A stretch of 64,000 bases of DNA from Desulfoscipio geothermicus (GCA_016841645.1 JAENYS010000012.1:19020-83019), one strand, 5' to 3'. Positions 42,475-51,391 are shown, counted from the first letter of the stretch. The notes: generated by a model not told the origin, from the sequence alone. Numbers and translations are program-made.

Positions 42475-45150
42475 CTAGATTTTTTCTACTTTCACTGCAC
42501 ATACCTTATACTCGCCGGTTTTAGTGACCGGATCCAAAGCTGCACTGGTCAAAGCGTTGGTGGGAGTCTTCTCGTAATGGAAAGACATCCAAACAATACC
42601 CGGGGGAACCCGATCAGTCACTTTAAATTTGGTAGTAACCCCTCCACGCCGCGAAATTACTTTAGCAGTTTCACCGTTATGCAGCTCAAAACGTGCGGCA
42701 TCTTCCGGGTTAATTTCGGCATATTCCTCCGACCACATACTGTTTATAGCAATGGAATATGGCGTAGTCACATTGTAGTGATACAGTATACGACCTGTAG
42801 ATAGTAATAACGGATACTCCTGATCCGGCAATTCCGCAGGCGGTATATGTTCGATAGACTGGAACAGGCCCTTACCCCTGGTAAATACACTGGCGTGCAA
42901 ATAAGGAGTACCCGGGTGATCAGCAGTGGGGCATGGCCACTGGATGCCCTGCCTATCGATACGGGTATAACTTATACCACCGTAAGACGGCGTAAGGGAC
43001 GCCATTTCATTAAAAATTTCCTCAGCACTCCCATAGCTTGCGGGGTACCCCATCTTTGTACAAAGTTCTGCTATGACCTGCCGGTTGGTTTTCCCCGGCA
43101 AAGGCTCTATTGCTTTTCTAACTCGCTGCACCCGGCGCTCGGTACTGGTAAAAGTGCCATCCGTTTCCGCGAAACTGGCGGCGGGCAGGATCACATCAGC
43201 GTATTCTGCGGTTTCAGTCAAAAACAGTTCATGAACCACCAAAAACTCCAACTTCTTAAGGCCGGAACGAATATGGTTGCTGTTGGGATCAGTGAGCACA
43301 GGGTTTTCACCGAGAATATACATCGCTTTCAACTCTCCGGAGTTGGCTCGCTCGAACATTTCAGGAATCGTCAACCCAATATCACCGGGTAAGGAAACAC
43401 CCCAGGCAGTCTCGAATTTTTCCCGGGCCGCCGGCTCAATCACTTTCTGATAACCTGTGAATACATTAGGCAGTGCACCCATGTCACAGGCACCCTGCAC
43501 GTTATTCTGACCACGTATCGGGTTAACACCGGTACCCGGTCGTCCCAAATGCCCGGTAAGCATAGCCAGGTTGGCAATGCTCATGACATTGTTTGTTCCA
43601 CATACGTGTTCAGTAATACCCAGGGTATAAAAAGTCATCGCTTTATCAGTGCCGGCATATAGACGGGCCACTGTATAAAGATCTTGGACCGGTATACCGG
43701 TCAGACCGGACACATAATCAGGTGTATATTTTTCAACGCTTTCCTCTAATGCCTCGAAATTTTCAGTTCGCTCTTCGACAAAGGGCTTATCATAAAGCTC
43801 TTCACTAATGATGATATTCATTAGACCGTTAAGAAACGGTATATCGGTACCAGGCTGGATACGCAGCCAGTAATCGGCTTCCTCCGCCAGTTCTATCCGC
43901 CGTGGATCCACTACAATGAGTTTTGCTCCCCGGCGTGCCGCCTGCCTCATTTTATAACCAATCACCGGGTGAGCTTCAGTGGTATTAGTACCTACTAAAA
44001 ACAATAACTCAGCTTGGTCAATCTCAGAAATTGAATTGGTCATCGCGCCGCTGCCGAAAGAAGTGGCCAGACCGGCCACCGTCGGAGCGTGTCAGGTACG
44101 GGCACAATGATCTACGTTATTTGTGCCCATCACCCCCCTGGTAAACTTTTGCATCAGGTAATTCTCTTCATTGGTACACCTGGCCGAACTTAGGGCGGCA
44201 AAGCTATCAGAGCCGTACTTATTTTTAACTTCGTTTAGCCGGTCAGCAATTAAATTCAGTGCCTCGTCCCAGGATGCAGGTTCAAAATTCCCGTTGCGTT
44301 TAATTAATGGAGTAATTAACCGGCGATCGTTATAAATAAAGTCCCAGCCGAATCTGCCTTTAACACAAAGGGCACGGCCGTTTACCACACTATCAGGGCT
44401 TGTTTTAACCCCCACCACGCGGTTATCTTTGACACACAAGTCAAAATTACAGCCGGTACCGCAAAATGGACAGGTGGTTCTAACTTTTTGCAATTCCCAG
44501 CTTCTGGCCTTACCATGCATCTGCTTTTCCGTCAATGCTCCGGTCGGACAAACTGCAACGCATTGACCACAAAAAACGCAATCGGATTCCACATAGGCAA
44601 CATCACCCGCCGTGGTTACCTTGCGATTGTATCCACGATACATGTATGACAGGTTATCCTTGCCGGTCATTTCTTCGCAGGCTCTTACGCAGGCACCGCA
44701 CTGAATACATCTGTTCAAGTCACGAATAATAAATGGATTGCTTTCATCAACTGCATAGTTGTGCTTCTCTCCCACAAAGCGACTGCCTTTAACGCCATAT
44801 TGATAGGCGTAATCAGCTAATCGGCAATCTCCCATCTTGTCACAGGTCATGCAATCCAGAGGATGGTTAGCGATCAGCAGTTCAAGTATGGTTCTGCGCG
44901 CTTCAACGACAGCAGGCGACTCAGTGTACACTACCATCCCGGGCGTTATTGGTGTTACGCATGAAGCGGGCAAGAGCATATTCCCCTCTACTTCTACTAC
45001 ACATAAGCGACATTGCCCTAGAGGACTAAGATCAGGAACATAACATAATTTAGGAATACTTATCCCGGAATCTTCGGCAGCCTGGAGTATGGTACTCCCC
45101 GCCGGGGCTTCAACATCCTTTCCGTTAATCTTCAGTTTGATGAGTTCCAT
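42475..45150 (-). CDS. fdhA: Selenocysteine-containing formate dehydrogenase, catalytic subunit
   Basis: 891 residues read through an in-frame TGA at 44092-44094 (codon 353). Domains in order: [2Fe-2S] (CYVPDLSPLGQCRLCVVEVE), His/Cys [4Fe-4S] (HPLDCMTCDKMGDCRLADYA), 2[4Fe-4S] (CIQCGACVRACEE; CVFCGQCVAVCPTG), the MopB cluster (CPFCGTGCNFDLC), and the bis-MGD domains. VDHCART-Sec-HAPTVAGLATSF is the FDH active site, with Sec as Mo/W ligand and the conserved His after it. Treating the gene as two broken frames would be wrong. ATG 45150 has AGGAGGG 10 bases upstream; ATG 45159 touches it. The usual NADH- or ferredoxin-linked partner genes are absent. A Moco riboswitch controls it. Confidence 0.95.
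44062..44080 (-). promoter_or_regulatory. Bacterial SECIS hairpin in fdhA
   Basis: Beginning 11 bases after the TGA, GTGGCC pairs with GGCCAC around the loop GGTCT. This loop is the SelB-binding feature known from Escherichia coli fdhF (GGUCU). It marks the TGA as selenocysteine. Confidence 0.9.
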
Positions 45151-45189
45151 TATCGCCATCCCTCCTAACGTTTTATATGTATCAGGAAA

Positions 45190-45213
45190 TAAAAAACCCC
45201 CTATTAAAGGAGG
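45190..45213 (-). terminator. Expression-platform terminator of the fdhA riboswitch
   Basis: On the minus strand CCTCC pairs with GGGGG across a 7-base loop and is followed by TTTTTTATTT, about 40 bases before the fdhA start. A TGCTTTC segment further upstream can pair with a GAAAGCA on either side, giving two exclusive folds. Confidence 0.7.
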
Positions 45214-45363
45214 ATGCTTTCATTCCCGATAAACAGGACACCGCTTAGCCTTCAAATGCACGTCCCCCTATTCGAAAGCAATTCACCATGCCGATTGCAG
45301 ATCAATACCCAACGCGACCCGGGTAAATAATCTAGCAACATCATTTGCTTTCACGAGCATTTA

Positions 45364-45472
45364 CTCCTTTCCAAATAAGGGAGGCAAACCCATTTCCGAA
45401 TTTACCGTACAGGTGGTATACCATGTCGGCTAAGTCCCCATAGCCGAAGCTTTAGGGGAAGTAGCTTGGAGC
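45364..45472 (-). promoter_or_regulatory. Moco-type riboswitch aptamer upstream of fdhA
   Basis: The minus strand reads GCTCCAAGCTACTTCCCC, AGCTTCGGCT (a hairpin), ACATGGTATACCACC and GTTTGCCTCCCTTATTTGGA, ending AAGGAGT. The outer helix CTCC/GGAG and the inner CCCC/GGGG and AGC/GCT stems are present. The copy is the most diverged in the window. About 210 bases of leader separate it from fdhA. Confidence 0.8.
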
Positions 45473-45578
45473 TAAGCTTTTGAAAGTTTATATTTTTTTG
45501 GAAACTAAAATTGGTAGAGCCCTTACAAAATTACTTGTAAAGCTAATAAATTAAAGGTATTATCTCAGGAAAAAGACT

Positions 45579-45660
45579 GTTATGCTTTTTTTTACATAAC
45601 GACCGGTTAATTTAACCATTGCCTTCGTAAGTGAAAGAGAATGCTATAGCTATAAAATGT
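45579..45660. repeat. First copy of a duplicated operator-like block
   Basis: GTTATG, ten bases and CATAAC form an inverted repeat (45579-45600). It is followed by GACCGGTTAATTT, TTCGTAAGTGAAA and AATGCTATAGCTATAAAATG, which recur in the second copy. Confidence 0.65.
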
Positions 45661-45687
45661 CATTTACCTCCTTGCTAATTTTTTATG

Positions 45688-45775
45688 CAATCGTTGTGCT
45701 TTTTTAAACATAACGATTGGTTATTTTATAGCATTTAATTCGCAAGTAAAATTAAATGCTATAAATTATAAATGT
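45688..45775. repeat. Second copy of the operator-like block, with strong palindrome and hairpin
   Basis: CAATCGTTGTG, ten bases and CATAACGATTG form an inverted repeat with one mismatch (45688-45719). GATTGGTTATTTT, TTCGCAAGTAAAA and AATGCTATAAATTATAAATG follow as in the first copy. A second perfect hairpin (TATAGCATTTAATT with its complement) covers 45727-45763. The half-site resembles the CGTTATA of ModE-type molybdate regulators. Confidence 0.65.
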
Positions 45776-45997
45776 ATTATATAGGAAATTAAGATTCAAT
45801 ATAATCGCTTAATAGCATGGAAGAATGATTAACTAGAGGGTGAAAAAGTAGATTAACCCTTATGTCACCATCTTTCACACTTTAATGCTAATCTTATAAA
45901 ATTATGTAGCTAGTTGTTCTGTAAACAAGTTGTGTTAAAGGTCACCCCTAACTTCGGATAATATGCTGGACTTTAATTGAAATACTACTAGCATAAC

Positions 45998-47401
45998 TTA
46001 ACTCCTATCCACCGGAGGCATGTGGATGGCCAAGCCCAGCGCTCCCTGGGCCGTCTCCAATACGGCTTCGGCCAAAGTAGGATGAGCATGGATGGTCTCA
46101 ACAATCCCCCGGACGCCTACTTTGTTTTGCATGGCCAGTGCCACCTCGGCAATTAGATCACCGGCATGCGGCCCGACAATATGCCCGCCCAGGAGCTGTT
46201 CAGTTTTACTGTCTACCACCAGTTTAACCATACCCTCCCATTCACCCAACGCCTGGGCCATGCCCAGCGACTTGAAGGGAAAGGAGATGGTTGTTACGGG
46301 AAACTGCGCTTTTGCCTCTTCCTCGCTCATACCCACCGCGGCAAACTCGGGGGTGCTGAACACACAGCGGGGCACCACTCGGTAATCCATAGCCGCCGGG
46401 TGTCCCATCGCGTGTTCGGCCGCAGTGATACCTTCGGCAAAGGCCCCGTGAGCCAGCCAGGTTTTCCCCGTAAGATCGCCCGCCGCGTATACACCGGGTA
46501 CTCCGGTGAGCATATGTTCATCCACCTGCAGTGGTCTACCGTCCGCCGGCAGGCCTATATTTTCTAGACCGATATTCTCAATATTGACCCTGCGGCCTGC
46601 AGCCACCAGCAATTTCTCCGCTGCAAGGGTATCACCCACGGCCAGGGTAACCGCAACACCCTGGATATCACCCTGTACCTGCTCCACCCGCACCCCGGTC
46701 ATTACCTTGACTTTGTGGCGTTTGAGCAAAGACTGCAGGTAAGTGGCCGCTTCAGCATCCTCCCGGGGTAAAATGCGGTCTTCCATTTCCAGCAGGGTAA
46801 CCTTGCTGCCCAGTTCGGCCATGATTACCGCCATCTCCACCCCCACGGCGCCGCCCCCCAGCACTAGCAGCGAGGTAGGAGCTGAGGGTATCTCTAGAAT
46901 ATCGTCGGTGGTCAGCACCCCTGGGATATCACCGGCCAAAAGACCGGAACGAGACGTGCGAGATCCGGTAGCCAGCACCACTTTGCGGGCGCAGACCTTG
47001 GTTACGCCGCCCTCTCCAGTTACTTCCAACACCCCAGGCTCCAGCAAACGTCCCGTTCCCTGGTACAGGTTTACTCGATTCTGCTCGAATAGGTATTCAA
47101 TACCGCCGCGCAATAGTTCTACCAACCTGTTTTTGCGGGCAATAATCGCCGGTACGTTGGGAGAAACGTTTTCCACATTGATGCCGAAAGACTTGCCCTT
47201 GCGGGCTAGACGCAACACTTCCACCGAGGCCTTAAGTGTCTTGGTAGGAATGCAGCCGCGATTGAGGCAGACACCACCCAGATGTTCCTGCTCCACCACA
47301 GCCACCTTACCGCCGAGCTGGGCTGCACGTATGGCCCCCTGATAACCGGCAGGCCCGCCGCCCAGAAAGGCGATGTCATAGGTATCCGTTGTTTTACTCA
47401 T
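45998..47401 (-). CDS. lpdA: Dihydrolipoamide dehydrogenase
   Basis: A 467-residue flavoprotein disulfide reductase. FAD site AFLGGGPAGYQGAIRAAQLG, redox disulfide GGVCLNRGCIPTK (Cys 45 and 50), NAD site LLVLGGGAVGVEMAVIMAEL, second FAD block GVYAAGDLTGKTWLAHGAFA and the C-terminal base HAHPTLAEAVLE. It oxidises a protein-bound dihydrolipoyl group with NAD+ or runs in reverse. No 2-oxoacid dehydrogenase or glycine-cleavage P/T gene is near; instead a GcvH-like carrier, an arsenite permease and lplA lie upstream in the same direction. ATG 47401 follows AGGTG; a GTG at 47410 is the alternative. Confidence 0.93.
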   Translation of the reverse strand: MSKTTDTYDIAFLGGGPAGYQGAIRAAQLGGKVAVVEQEHLGGVCLNRGCIPTKTLKASVEVLRLARKGKSFGINVENVSPNVPAIIARKNRLVELLRGGIEYLFEQNRVNLYQGTGRLLEPGVLEVTGEGGVTKVCARKVVLATGSRTSRSGLLAGDIPGVLTTDDILEIPSAPTSLLVLGGGAVGVEMAVIMAELGSKVTLLEMEDRILPREDAEAATYLQSLLKRHKVKVMTGVRVEQVQGDIQGVAVTLAVGDTLAAEKLLVAAGRRVNIENIGLENIGLPADGRPLQVDEHMLTGVPGVYAAGDLTGKTWLAHGAFAEGITAAEHAMGHPAAMDYRVVPRCVFSTPEFAAVGMSEEEAKAQFPVTTISFPFKSLGMAQALGEWEGMVKLVVDSKTEQLLGGHIVGPHAGDLIAEVALAMQNKVGVRGIVETIHAHPTLAEAVLETAQGALGLAIHMPPVDRS

Positions 47402-47597
47402 ATCAGACACCTGCTTACTGTATGATTTCGATTACGCATGGGGTCAGACCTTGACATTTGACATTTTATTCGGTTGTTCCTCAACCGCGTCAACGTGTCA
47501 AAACGCGTCAATGATCAGGTACTGATCGCTCCAAGCCACCGTAAAACCTGGGTTTGTCATTAATTAACGTAAGCGGCAGGCGTATAAGCACCTGTTA

Positions 47598-48662
47598 CTA
47601 TCTGGCCGGCAGCACCTTGTAGTCGAAATATTTCCGTTTAAAAGAAAGGGCTACATTAACCAGCCAGATCATCACGGGCACTTCGATCAGAGGGCCGATT
47701 ACCGCAGCAAAAGCCTGACCGGAATTAATGCCGAACACCGCCACCGCCACTGCGATAGCTAGCTCAAAATTATTACTGGCGGCGGTAAAGGAAAGAGTAG
47801 TGGCCTGCTCGTAGTTGACGCCCATCTTTTTGCTCATGAAAAACGAAAACAAGAACATAATTAAAAAGTACAGGACCAGCGGTATGGCAATCCTTACTAC
47901 ATCCATCGGCAGAGCAACAATATAATTGCCCTTTAAAGAGAACATTACAAATATTGTAAAGAGCAAAGCAATTAAGGTTAAAGGACCGATTTTGGGCATA
48001 AACTGTTTGTCATACCACTCCTTGCCCTTTACCGGCATTACGGTAAACCGGGTGATCACGCCCGCTATAAAGGGTATGCCAAGGTAAATAAATACGCTCT
48101 TGGCCACCTCGGCCATCGAAATGTGTACTTCCAAAGACTCCAGGCCGAACCAACGGGGCATCAGGGTAATGAAAAAGTAAGCGTAAATTGAAAAGAATAC
48201 CACCTGGAAGATGGAGTTCAGCGCCACCAGGGCGGCGGCGTACTCGGAATCTCCTTTGGCCAACCCGTTCCACACAATCACCATTGCAATGCAGCGAGCC
48301 AAGCCGATCAAAATCAGACCGACCATGTATTCCGGGTAATCCTTTAAGAAAATTATGGCCAGAAAAAACATCAACAGCGGACCGATAATCCAGTTCTGCA
48401 CTAGGCTCAGTCCCATGACCCGGCCGTTGGTAAACACTTTACCGATTTCCTCATACTTTACCCTGGCCAGGGGAGGGTACATCATGATAATCAAGCCGAT
48501 AGCAATGGGGATATTGGTGGTGCCTACCTGAAACCGACCCCAAAAATCAGCGATTTGCGGGTAAAGGTAACCACCTCCCACGCCAATTGCCATAGCCAGG
48601 AAAATCCACAGCGTTAAATAGCGGTCTAAAAAATTTAGTTTGCCGGTTACTGAGTCCGCCAT
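47598..48662 (-). CDS. acr3: ACR3-family arsenite efflux permease
   Basis: A 354-residue protein with ten helices. [53 protein letters not shown] (the essential Cys of helix 4), [20 protein letters not shown] and [20 protein letters not shown] (the conserved Glu of helix 9) are all present. ACR3 exports arsenite with the proton gradient. No arsR, arsC or arsD is adjacent. Its neighbours are lipoyl-dependent genes, which is an unusual setting. It starts with ATG behind GGGAGGC. Confidence 0.93.
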   Translation of the reverse strand: MADSVTGKLNFLDRYLTLWIFLAMAIGVGGGYLYPQIADFWGRFQVGTTNIPIAIGLIIMMYPPLARVKYEEIGKVFTNGRVMGLSLVQNWIIGPLLMFFLAIIFLKDYPEYMVGLILIGLARCIAMVIVWNGLAKGDSEYAAALVALNSIFQVVFFSIYAYFFITLMPRWFGLESLEVHISMAEVAKSVFIYLGIPFIAGVITRFTVMPVKGKEWYDKQFMPKIGPLTLIALLFTIFVMFSLKGNYIVALPMDVVRIAIPLVLYFLIMFLFSFFMSKKMGVNYEQATTLSFTAASNNFELAIAVAVAVFGINSGQAFAAVIGPLIEVPVMIWLVNVALSFKRKYFDYKVLPAR

Positions 48663-48745
48663 ACTTTTTGCCTCCCGTATTAAAGAATATAAACTCTCTT
48701 ATGTTATAGCTATTAAATCCATAGCCATGGTTCCTTTTTATTTAC

Positions 48746-49252
48746 TTAATAAAATTTGATTTCCGTACCGGCTTCCTTAAATTTCTCTATTACCATCTTA
48801 ACATTTTTCTCCATTTGTGGAAAATAGGTTTTAGCATCCATTAGTATCTGCTTTTCTTCAATCCAGTTGGTAGGCTCAATTTTGCATACCCAGCCTTCCC
48901 CGTAAGGGTCACGGTTTATTTGCACCGGATCCTCTTCCATGTTTTCGTTCACCTCTTTGATCACTCCACTCACCGGTGAAGTTAGGCCCACAATAGTTTT
49001 GGCTTTTTTAGTAGGTTTTTTGGCTTCCAGAGTACCCAATTCTCCGCCCTCTTCAACTTCACTGCCGGCTTCATTTATCTCTGCAACCATCACCATTCCG
49101 CCGGTCATCTGTAGGTAATCGGTAATCCCCACTGTAATCAACCCGTCTTCTTCCTGTTTTACCCAGCACTCTTCTTGGTGGTAAAGGTAATCTTCCCTAA
49201 CCCGGAAAACAAACTTATCACAGACAAACTCCATATACCCTTTTTCGCTCAT
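48746..49252 (-). CDS. GcvH-like lipoyl carrier protein with C-terminal extension
   Basis: 168 residues. The GcvH fold is seen in YHQEECWVKQEEDGLITVGI, TDYLQMTGGMVMVAEINEAG and TSPVSGVIKEVNENMEEDPV with NRDPYGEGWVCKIEP. The lipoylation block is LGTLEAKKPTKKAKTIVGL, so Lys 78 or 79 would carry the lipoate; the segment is longer and more basic than the usual ESVKA. About 35 residues are added at the C-terminus. ATG 49252 follows AGGAG. Without glycine-cleavage genes but with lpdA, lplA and acr3, it is probably a dedicated dithiol carrier of the local system. Confidence 0.82.
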   Translation of the reverse strand: MSEKGYMEFVCDKFVFRVREDYLYHQEECWVKQEEDGLITVGITDYLQMTGGMVMVAEINEAGSEVEEGGELGTLEAKKPTKKAKTIVGLTSPVSGVIKEVNENMEEDPVQINRDPYGEGWVCKIEPTNWIEEKQILMDAKTYFPQMEKNVKMVIEKFKEAGTEIKFY

Positions 49253-49432
49253 CAAAGCACACTCCTTTATTATTATCTAGTTGTCCCTGAAAAGCGTTAA
49301 TAATCAAATCCTAGCTTCGATTGCACCCACTTATAACAGTATTTATATAAAAAAATATTTATGCATTAAAGTAAAATACGGCATATAAAAATTCACTTAT
49401 ATAATAATTCCTCCCAAGATTCATGTCAACAG

Positions 49433-50419
49433 CTAAAACAAACATTTGATTAGTTCTTCCGAAGTCAGTCCGCTGATATATTGAGATACATCAACCTTTT
49501 TAAGTAAAGACTGTAAATTAGTCTCCACATATTGCTGACCGGTTAAAATGTCCTCTAATTCTTGCACCGGCTGATGTTCAAAAAAATCTCCGGAAAACTT
49601 ACACTTACTAATAAATCCATGTCTGATATTGAAGTTAAGCTTCAGGCTGCCCCCGGCAAAGGTCAATTCTTTTTGATACTCAAATGCGGGTGATTTGCCG
49701 AAATTCCATTCCCACGTGCTATACTTGGCTGCCACCAGCTTATTGACCTCATTGATATCTTTTTCGGTTAACTGATATTCCCGGTACGGCCGGTTATGGT
49801 AGGCAAAGATACTCCTGGCCAGTAATTGCCTAAGTGTTTGGATATTCATGTCACCGGATAAGTATGGTTTAAGATTGGTAACCAGGCTTTGCACTGACTT
49901 TACCGCTTTAGAAACGTATTTCTTTTTGGGCTTTAAAGCCATTCCCAGTACGGACAGATCACTGTCAAATAAAATAGTGCCGTGGTGCAAAAGCGTGTTC
50001 TTAAAAAAATACTGGGCATTGCCGGAAAACTTTTTTTGTTCCACAGTGATATCATTTCTGCCATTAAAGCCTGCCTTGACGCCCAAGGTACTTAAACAAT
50101 AAATGATGGGTTCGGCAAAAACGGAAAAATCAGTGTTGGCAAAAATGTCACGGTTGAGGATGAAAGAGAAATTAAGATTGCCTAGATCGTGATAAACCGC
50201 CCCACCCCCGGTAAGCCTGCGCACCACCTGGATGCGGTTTTCCTTAACGTACGGATAGTTGATTTCCTCCAAGGCATTCTGGTTCTTACCGATAACGATA
50301 GTTGGTGCATTTTGCCACAAAATCAACTTTTCATCATTAAGATCCGCATATTTCATTAGATATTCTTCCAAGGCAAGGTTAAAGTAGGGGTTGTTGCTGT
50401 TGTTAATAATGTTAATCAT
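49433..50419 (-). CDS. lplA: Lipoate-protein ligase A
   Basis: A 328-residue ligase with both catalytic and C-terminal accessory domains. NPYFNLALEEYLMKYADLND, PTIVIGKNQNALEEINYPYV, VVRRLTGGGAVYHDLGNLNF (the lipoyl-AMP loop) and KFSGNAQYFFKNTLLHHGTI are typical. It activates free lipoate with ATP and joins it to a carrier Lys, most obviously of the GcvH-like protein 180 bases downstream. The start has GGAAG upstream. It heads the leftward lplA, carrier, acr3, lpdA series. Confidence 0.93.
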   Translation of the reverse strand: MINIINNSNNPYFNLALEEYLMKYADLNDEKLILWQNAPTIVIGKNQNALEEINYPYVKENRIQVVRRLTGGGAVYHDLGNLNFSFILNRDIFANTDFSVFAEPIIYCLSTLGVKAGFNGRNDITVEQKKFSGNAQYFFKNTLLHHGTILFDSDLSVLGMALKPKKKYVSKAVKSVQSLVTNLKPYLSGDMNIQTLRQLLARSIFAYHNRPYREYQLTEKDINEVNKLVAAKYSTWEWNFGKSPAFEYQKELTFAGGSLKLNFNIRHGFISKCKFSGDFFEHQPVQELEDILTGQQYVETNLQSLLKKVDVSQYISGLTSEELIKCLF

Positions 50420-50706
50420 AATGCATACTTCCTTCCACTAGTTGCTAATCGAAAAATTACCTGGTAGAAGGACAATAATCAGCTTCTTACATATATTAGT
50501 AAAATTATTTAGTTTCCGTTATCAACCATTATAGTATGCTTAAGTTTCCAGTGTCAACATTACATTATATGAGGAATGTTTCCCAATGCCTCTTTTTCAG
50601 TCTTGCACTGAGTTGCGTACAAAGCTTTTTAATATGTTTGAGCAGTTACTGTCAAACTTGAGTTAGAATAATTAAGACCAGTAATTATAACGACAATAAA
50701 AAGCAA
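50420..50706. other. Intergenic region upstream of lplA
   Basis: AT-rich, with no gene visible. It should hold the lplA promoter, reading leftward. The strand then changes to the tRNA-Cys terminator. Confidence 0.35.
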
Positions 50707-50741
50707 AAAAGCCGAGGATATTATTTCCTTGTCTTTTTTTG
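50707..50741 (-). terminator. Terminator of the first tRNA-Cys
   Basis: On the minus strand AGACAAGGA pairs with TCCTCGGCT (with wobble and one mismatch) and is followed by TTTTTTGC, just past the CCA end of the tRNA. Confidence 0.6.
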
Positions 50742-50751
50742 GAAAATCTGG

Positions 50752-50823
50752 AGGCGACACCCGGATTTGAACCGGGGGATAAAGGATTTGCAGTCCTCTG
50801 CCTTACCACTTGGCTATGTCGCC
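50752..50823 (-). tRNA. tRNA-Cys (GCA), copy 1
   Basis: A complete cloverleaf on the minus strand: acceptor GGCGACA/TGTCGCC, anticodon loop CTGCAAA (anticodon GCA), T arm with GGTTCAAATCC, discriminator T and encoded CCA (50749-50751). It is identical to the copy at 52228-52299, including the flanking bases from TGG to CTTG. Confidence 0.97.
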
Positions 50824-50826
50824 TTG

Positions 50827-51222
50827 GGAAAACCCCTCGAAAACCAGCAAACCCCGCATCTGGTGCGGCCTCAACCTTCTATCCAGATATTAACAAGCTA
50901 TCATTTTTATTAACTTTTTGCCTGAGTCCCCTGCCGTTATTTCGAAAATCCTCTGCCGTTGGCTAAAGTCCTCTGCCGTCATTATAACTCTAGCTATTGC
51001 TCAAAGCCACTCCTTATGGCAACGAACTAAAAATAGCATGGCTTCACTTATTCAAATGTATAGCACCGTTTGCTTATTGTTTTCTTTCGGGTGTAATGAT
51101 AGAATGTCAATAAGTAAATTTGTTGCTAACCCGTATGCAACTAAAATATGGCGGATAGGTAAATATTGTGAAGGGGACGGGGGAGATCCTGCTCGTAATT
51201 AAAGGCAAATTTTAATTTCGCA
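50827..51222. other. Unassigned part of the islet between the two tRNA-Cys genes
   Basis: Contains CCTCTGCCG-type repeats (about 50928-50982) which recur in inverted form at about 52090-52152. A frame at 50918-51202 ends with SKFVANPYATKIWRIGKYCE but has no ribosome site; I do not trust it as a gene. Possibly decayed mobile DNA. Confidence 0.4.
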
Positions 51223-51251
51223 TTGACGGGATAAATTTAAGTGCATATAAT
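51223..51251 (+). promoter_or_regulatory. Promoter of the type III toxin-antitoxin operon
   Basis: TTGACG (51223-51228) and TATAAT (51246-51251) with exactly 17 bases between them. The antitoxin repeats start 9 bases later. Confidence 0.9.
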
Positions 51252-51259
51252 AATGTTAT

Positions 51260-51360
51260 AGATGTGGTGGTAAGGTCGCCCCACGTAAAAAAAAGAAAGC
51301 CTGTTGTAAGATGTGGTGGTAAGGTCGCCCCACGTAAAAAAAAGAAAGCCTGTTGTAAGA
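51260..51360 (+). ncRNA. Type III antitoxin RNA: two 49-base tandem repeats
   Basis: Repeat 1 is 51260-51308, repeat 2 is 51309-51357, identical, plus three bases of a third. Each has GTGG-GG paired with CC-CCAC (GATGTGGTGG...GCCCCACG), then an A-rich stretch and CCTGTTGTA. Short tandem repeats between a promoter and a terminator, directly before a ToxN-like gene, are the hallmark of type III systems, in which each repeat is cut out and binds the toxin as a pseudoknot. Two repeats are at the low end of the range. Confidence 0.85.
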
Positions 51361-51391
51361 ACTGAAAATTGGCTTGTATGATTTTAAAAAA

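Larger units (their letters stand above)
45477..45997. other. AT-rich control region upstream of the fdhA leader
   Basis: About 520 bases without a credible gene. It holds the duplicated operator-like blocks listed separately (45579-45763) and the promoter region of fdhA. The left part lies between the riboswitch and these blocks and shows a TATAAA -10-like element near 45487 on the minus strand. The right part, next to lpdA, shows nothing I recognise. Confidence 0.5.

Noticed and set aside
44079..44094. Apparent stop splitting fdhA into two genes
   Set aside because: It is a UGA in the exact FDH selenocysteine context with a SECIS loop, so it is one gene.
47450..47520. GGGGTCAGACCTTGACATTTGACA-like stretch and small inverted repeats between acr3 and lpdA
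   Set aside because: It resembles sequences seen at insertion-element ends, but no element, paired end or gene is present, so I do not call a feature.
50918..51202. Open frame of 94 codons in the islet between the tRNA-Cys genes
   Set aside because: No ribosome site, and the first half is made of the CCTCTGCCG repeats. Its end looks somewhat protein-like, so a relic is possible.
51260..51360. Two tandem repeats considered as a CRISPR array
   Set aside because: Repeats are directly adjacent with no spacers, have a promoter and terminator, and stand before a toxin gene.
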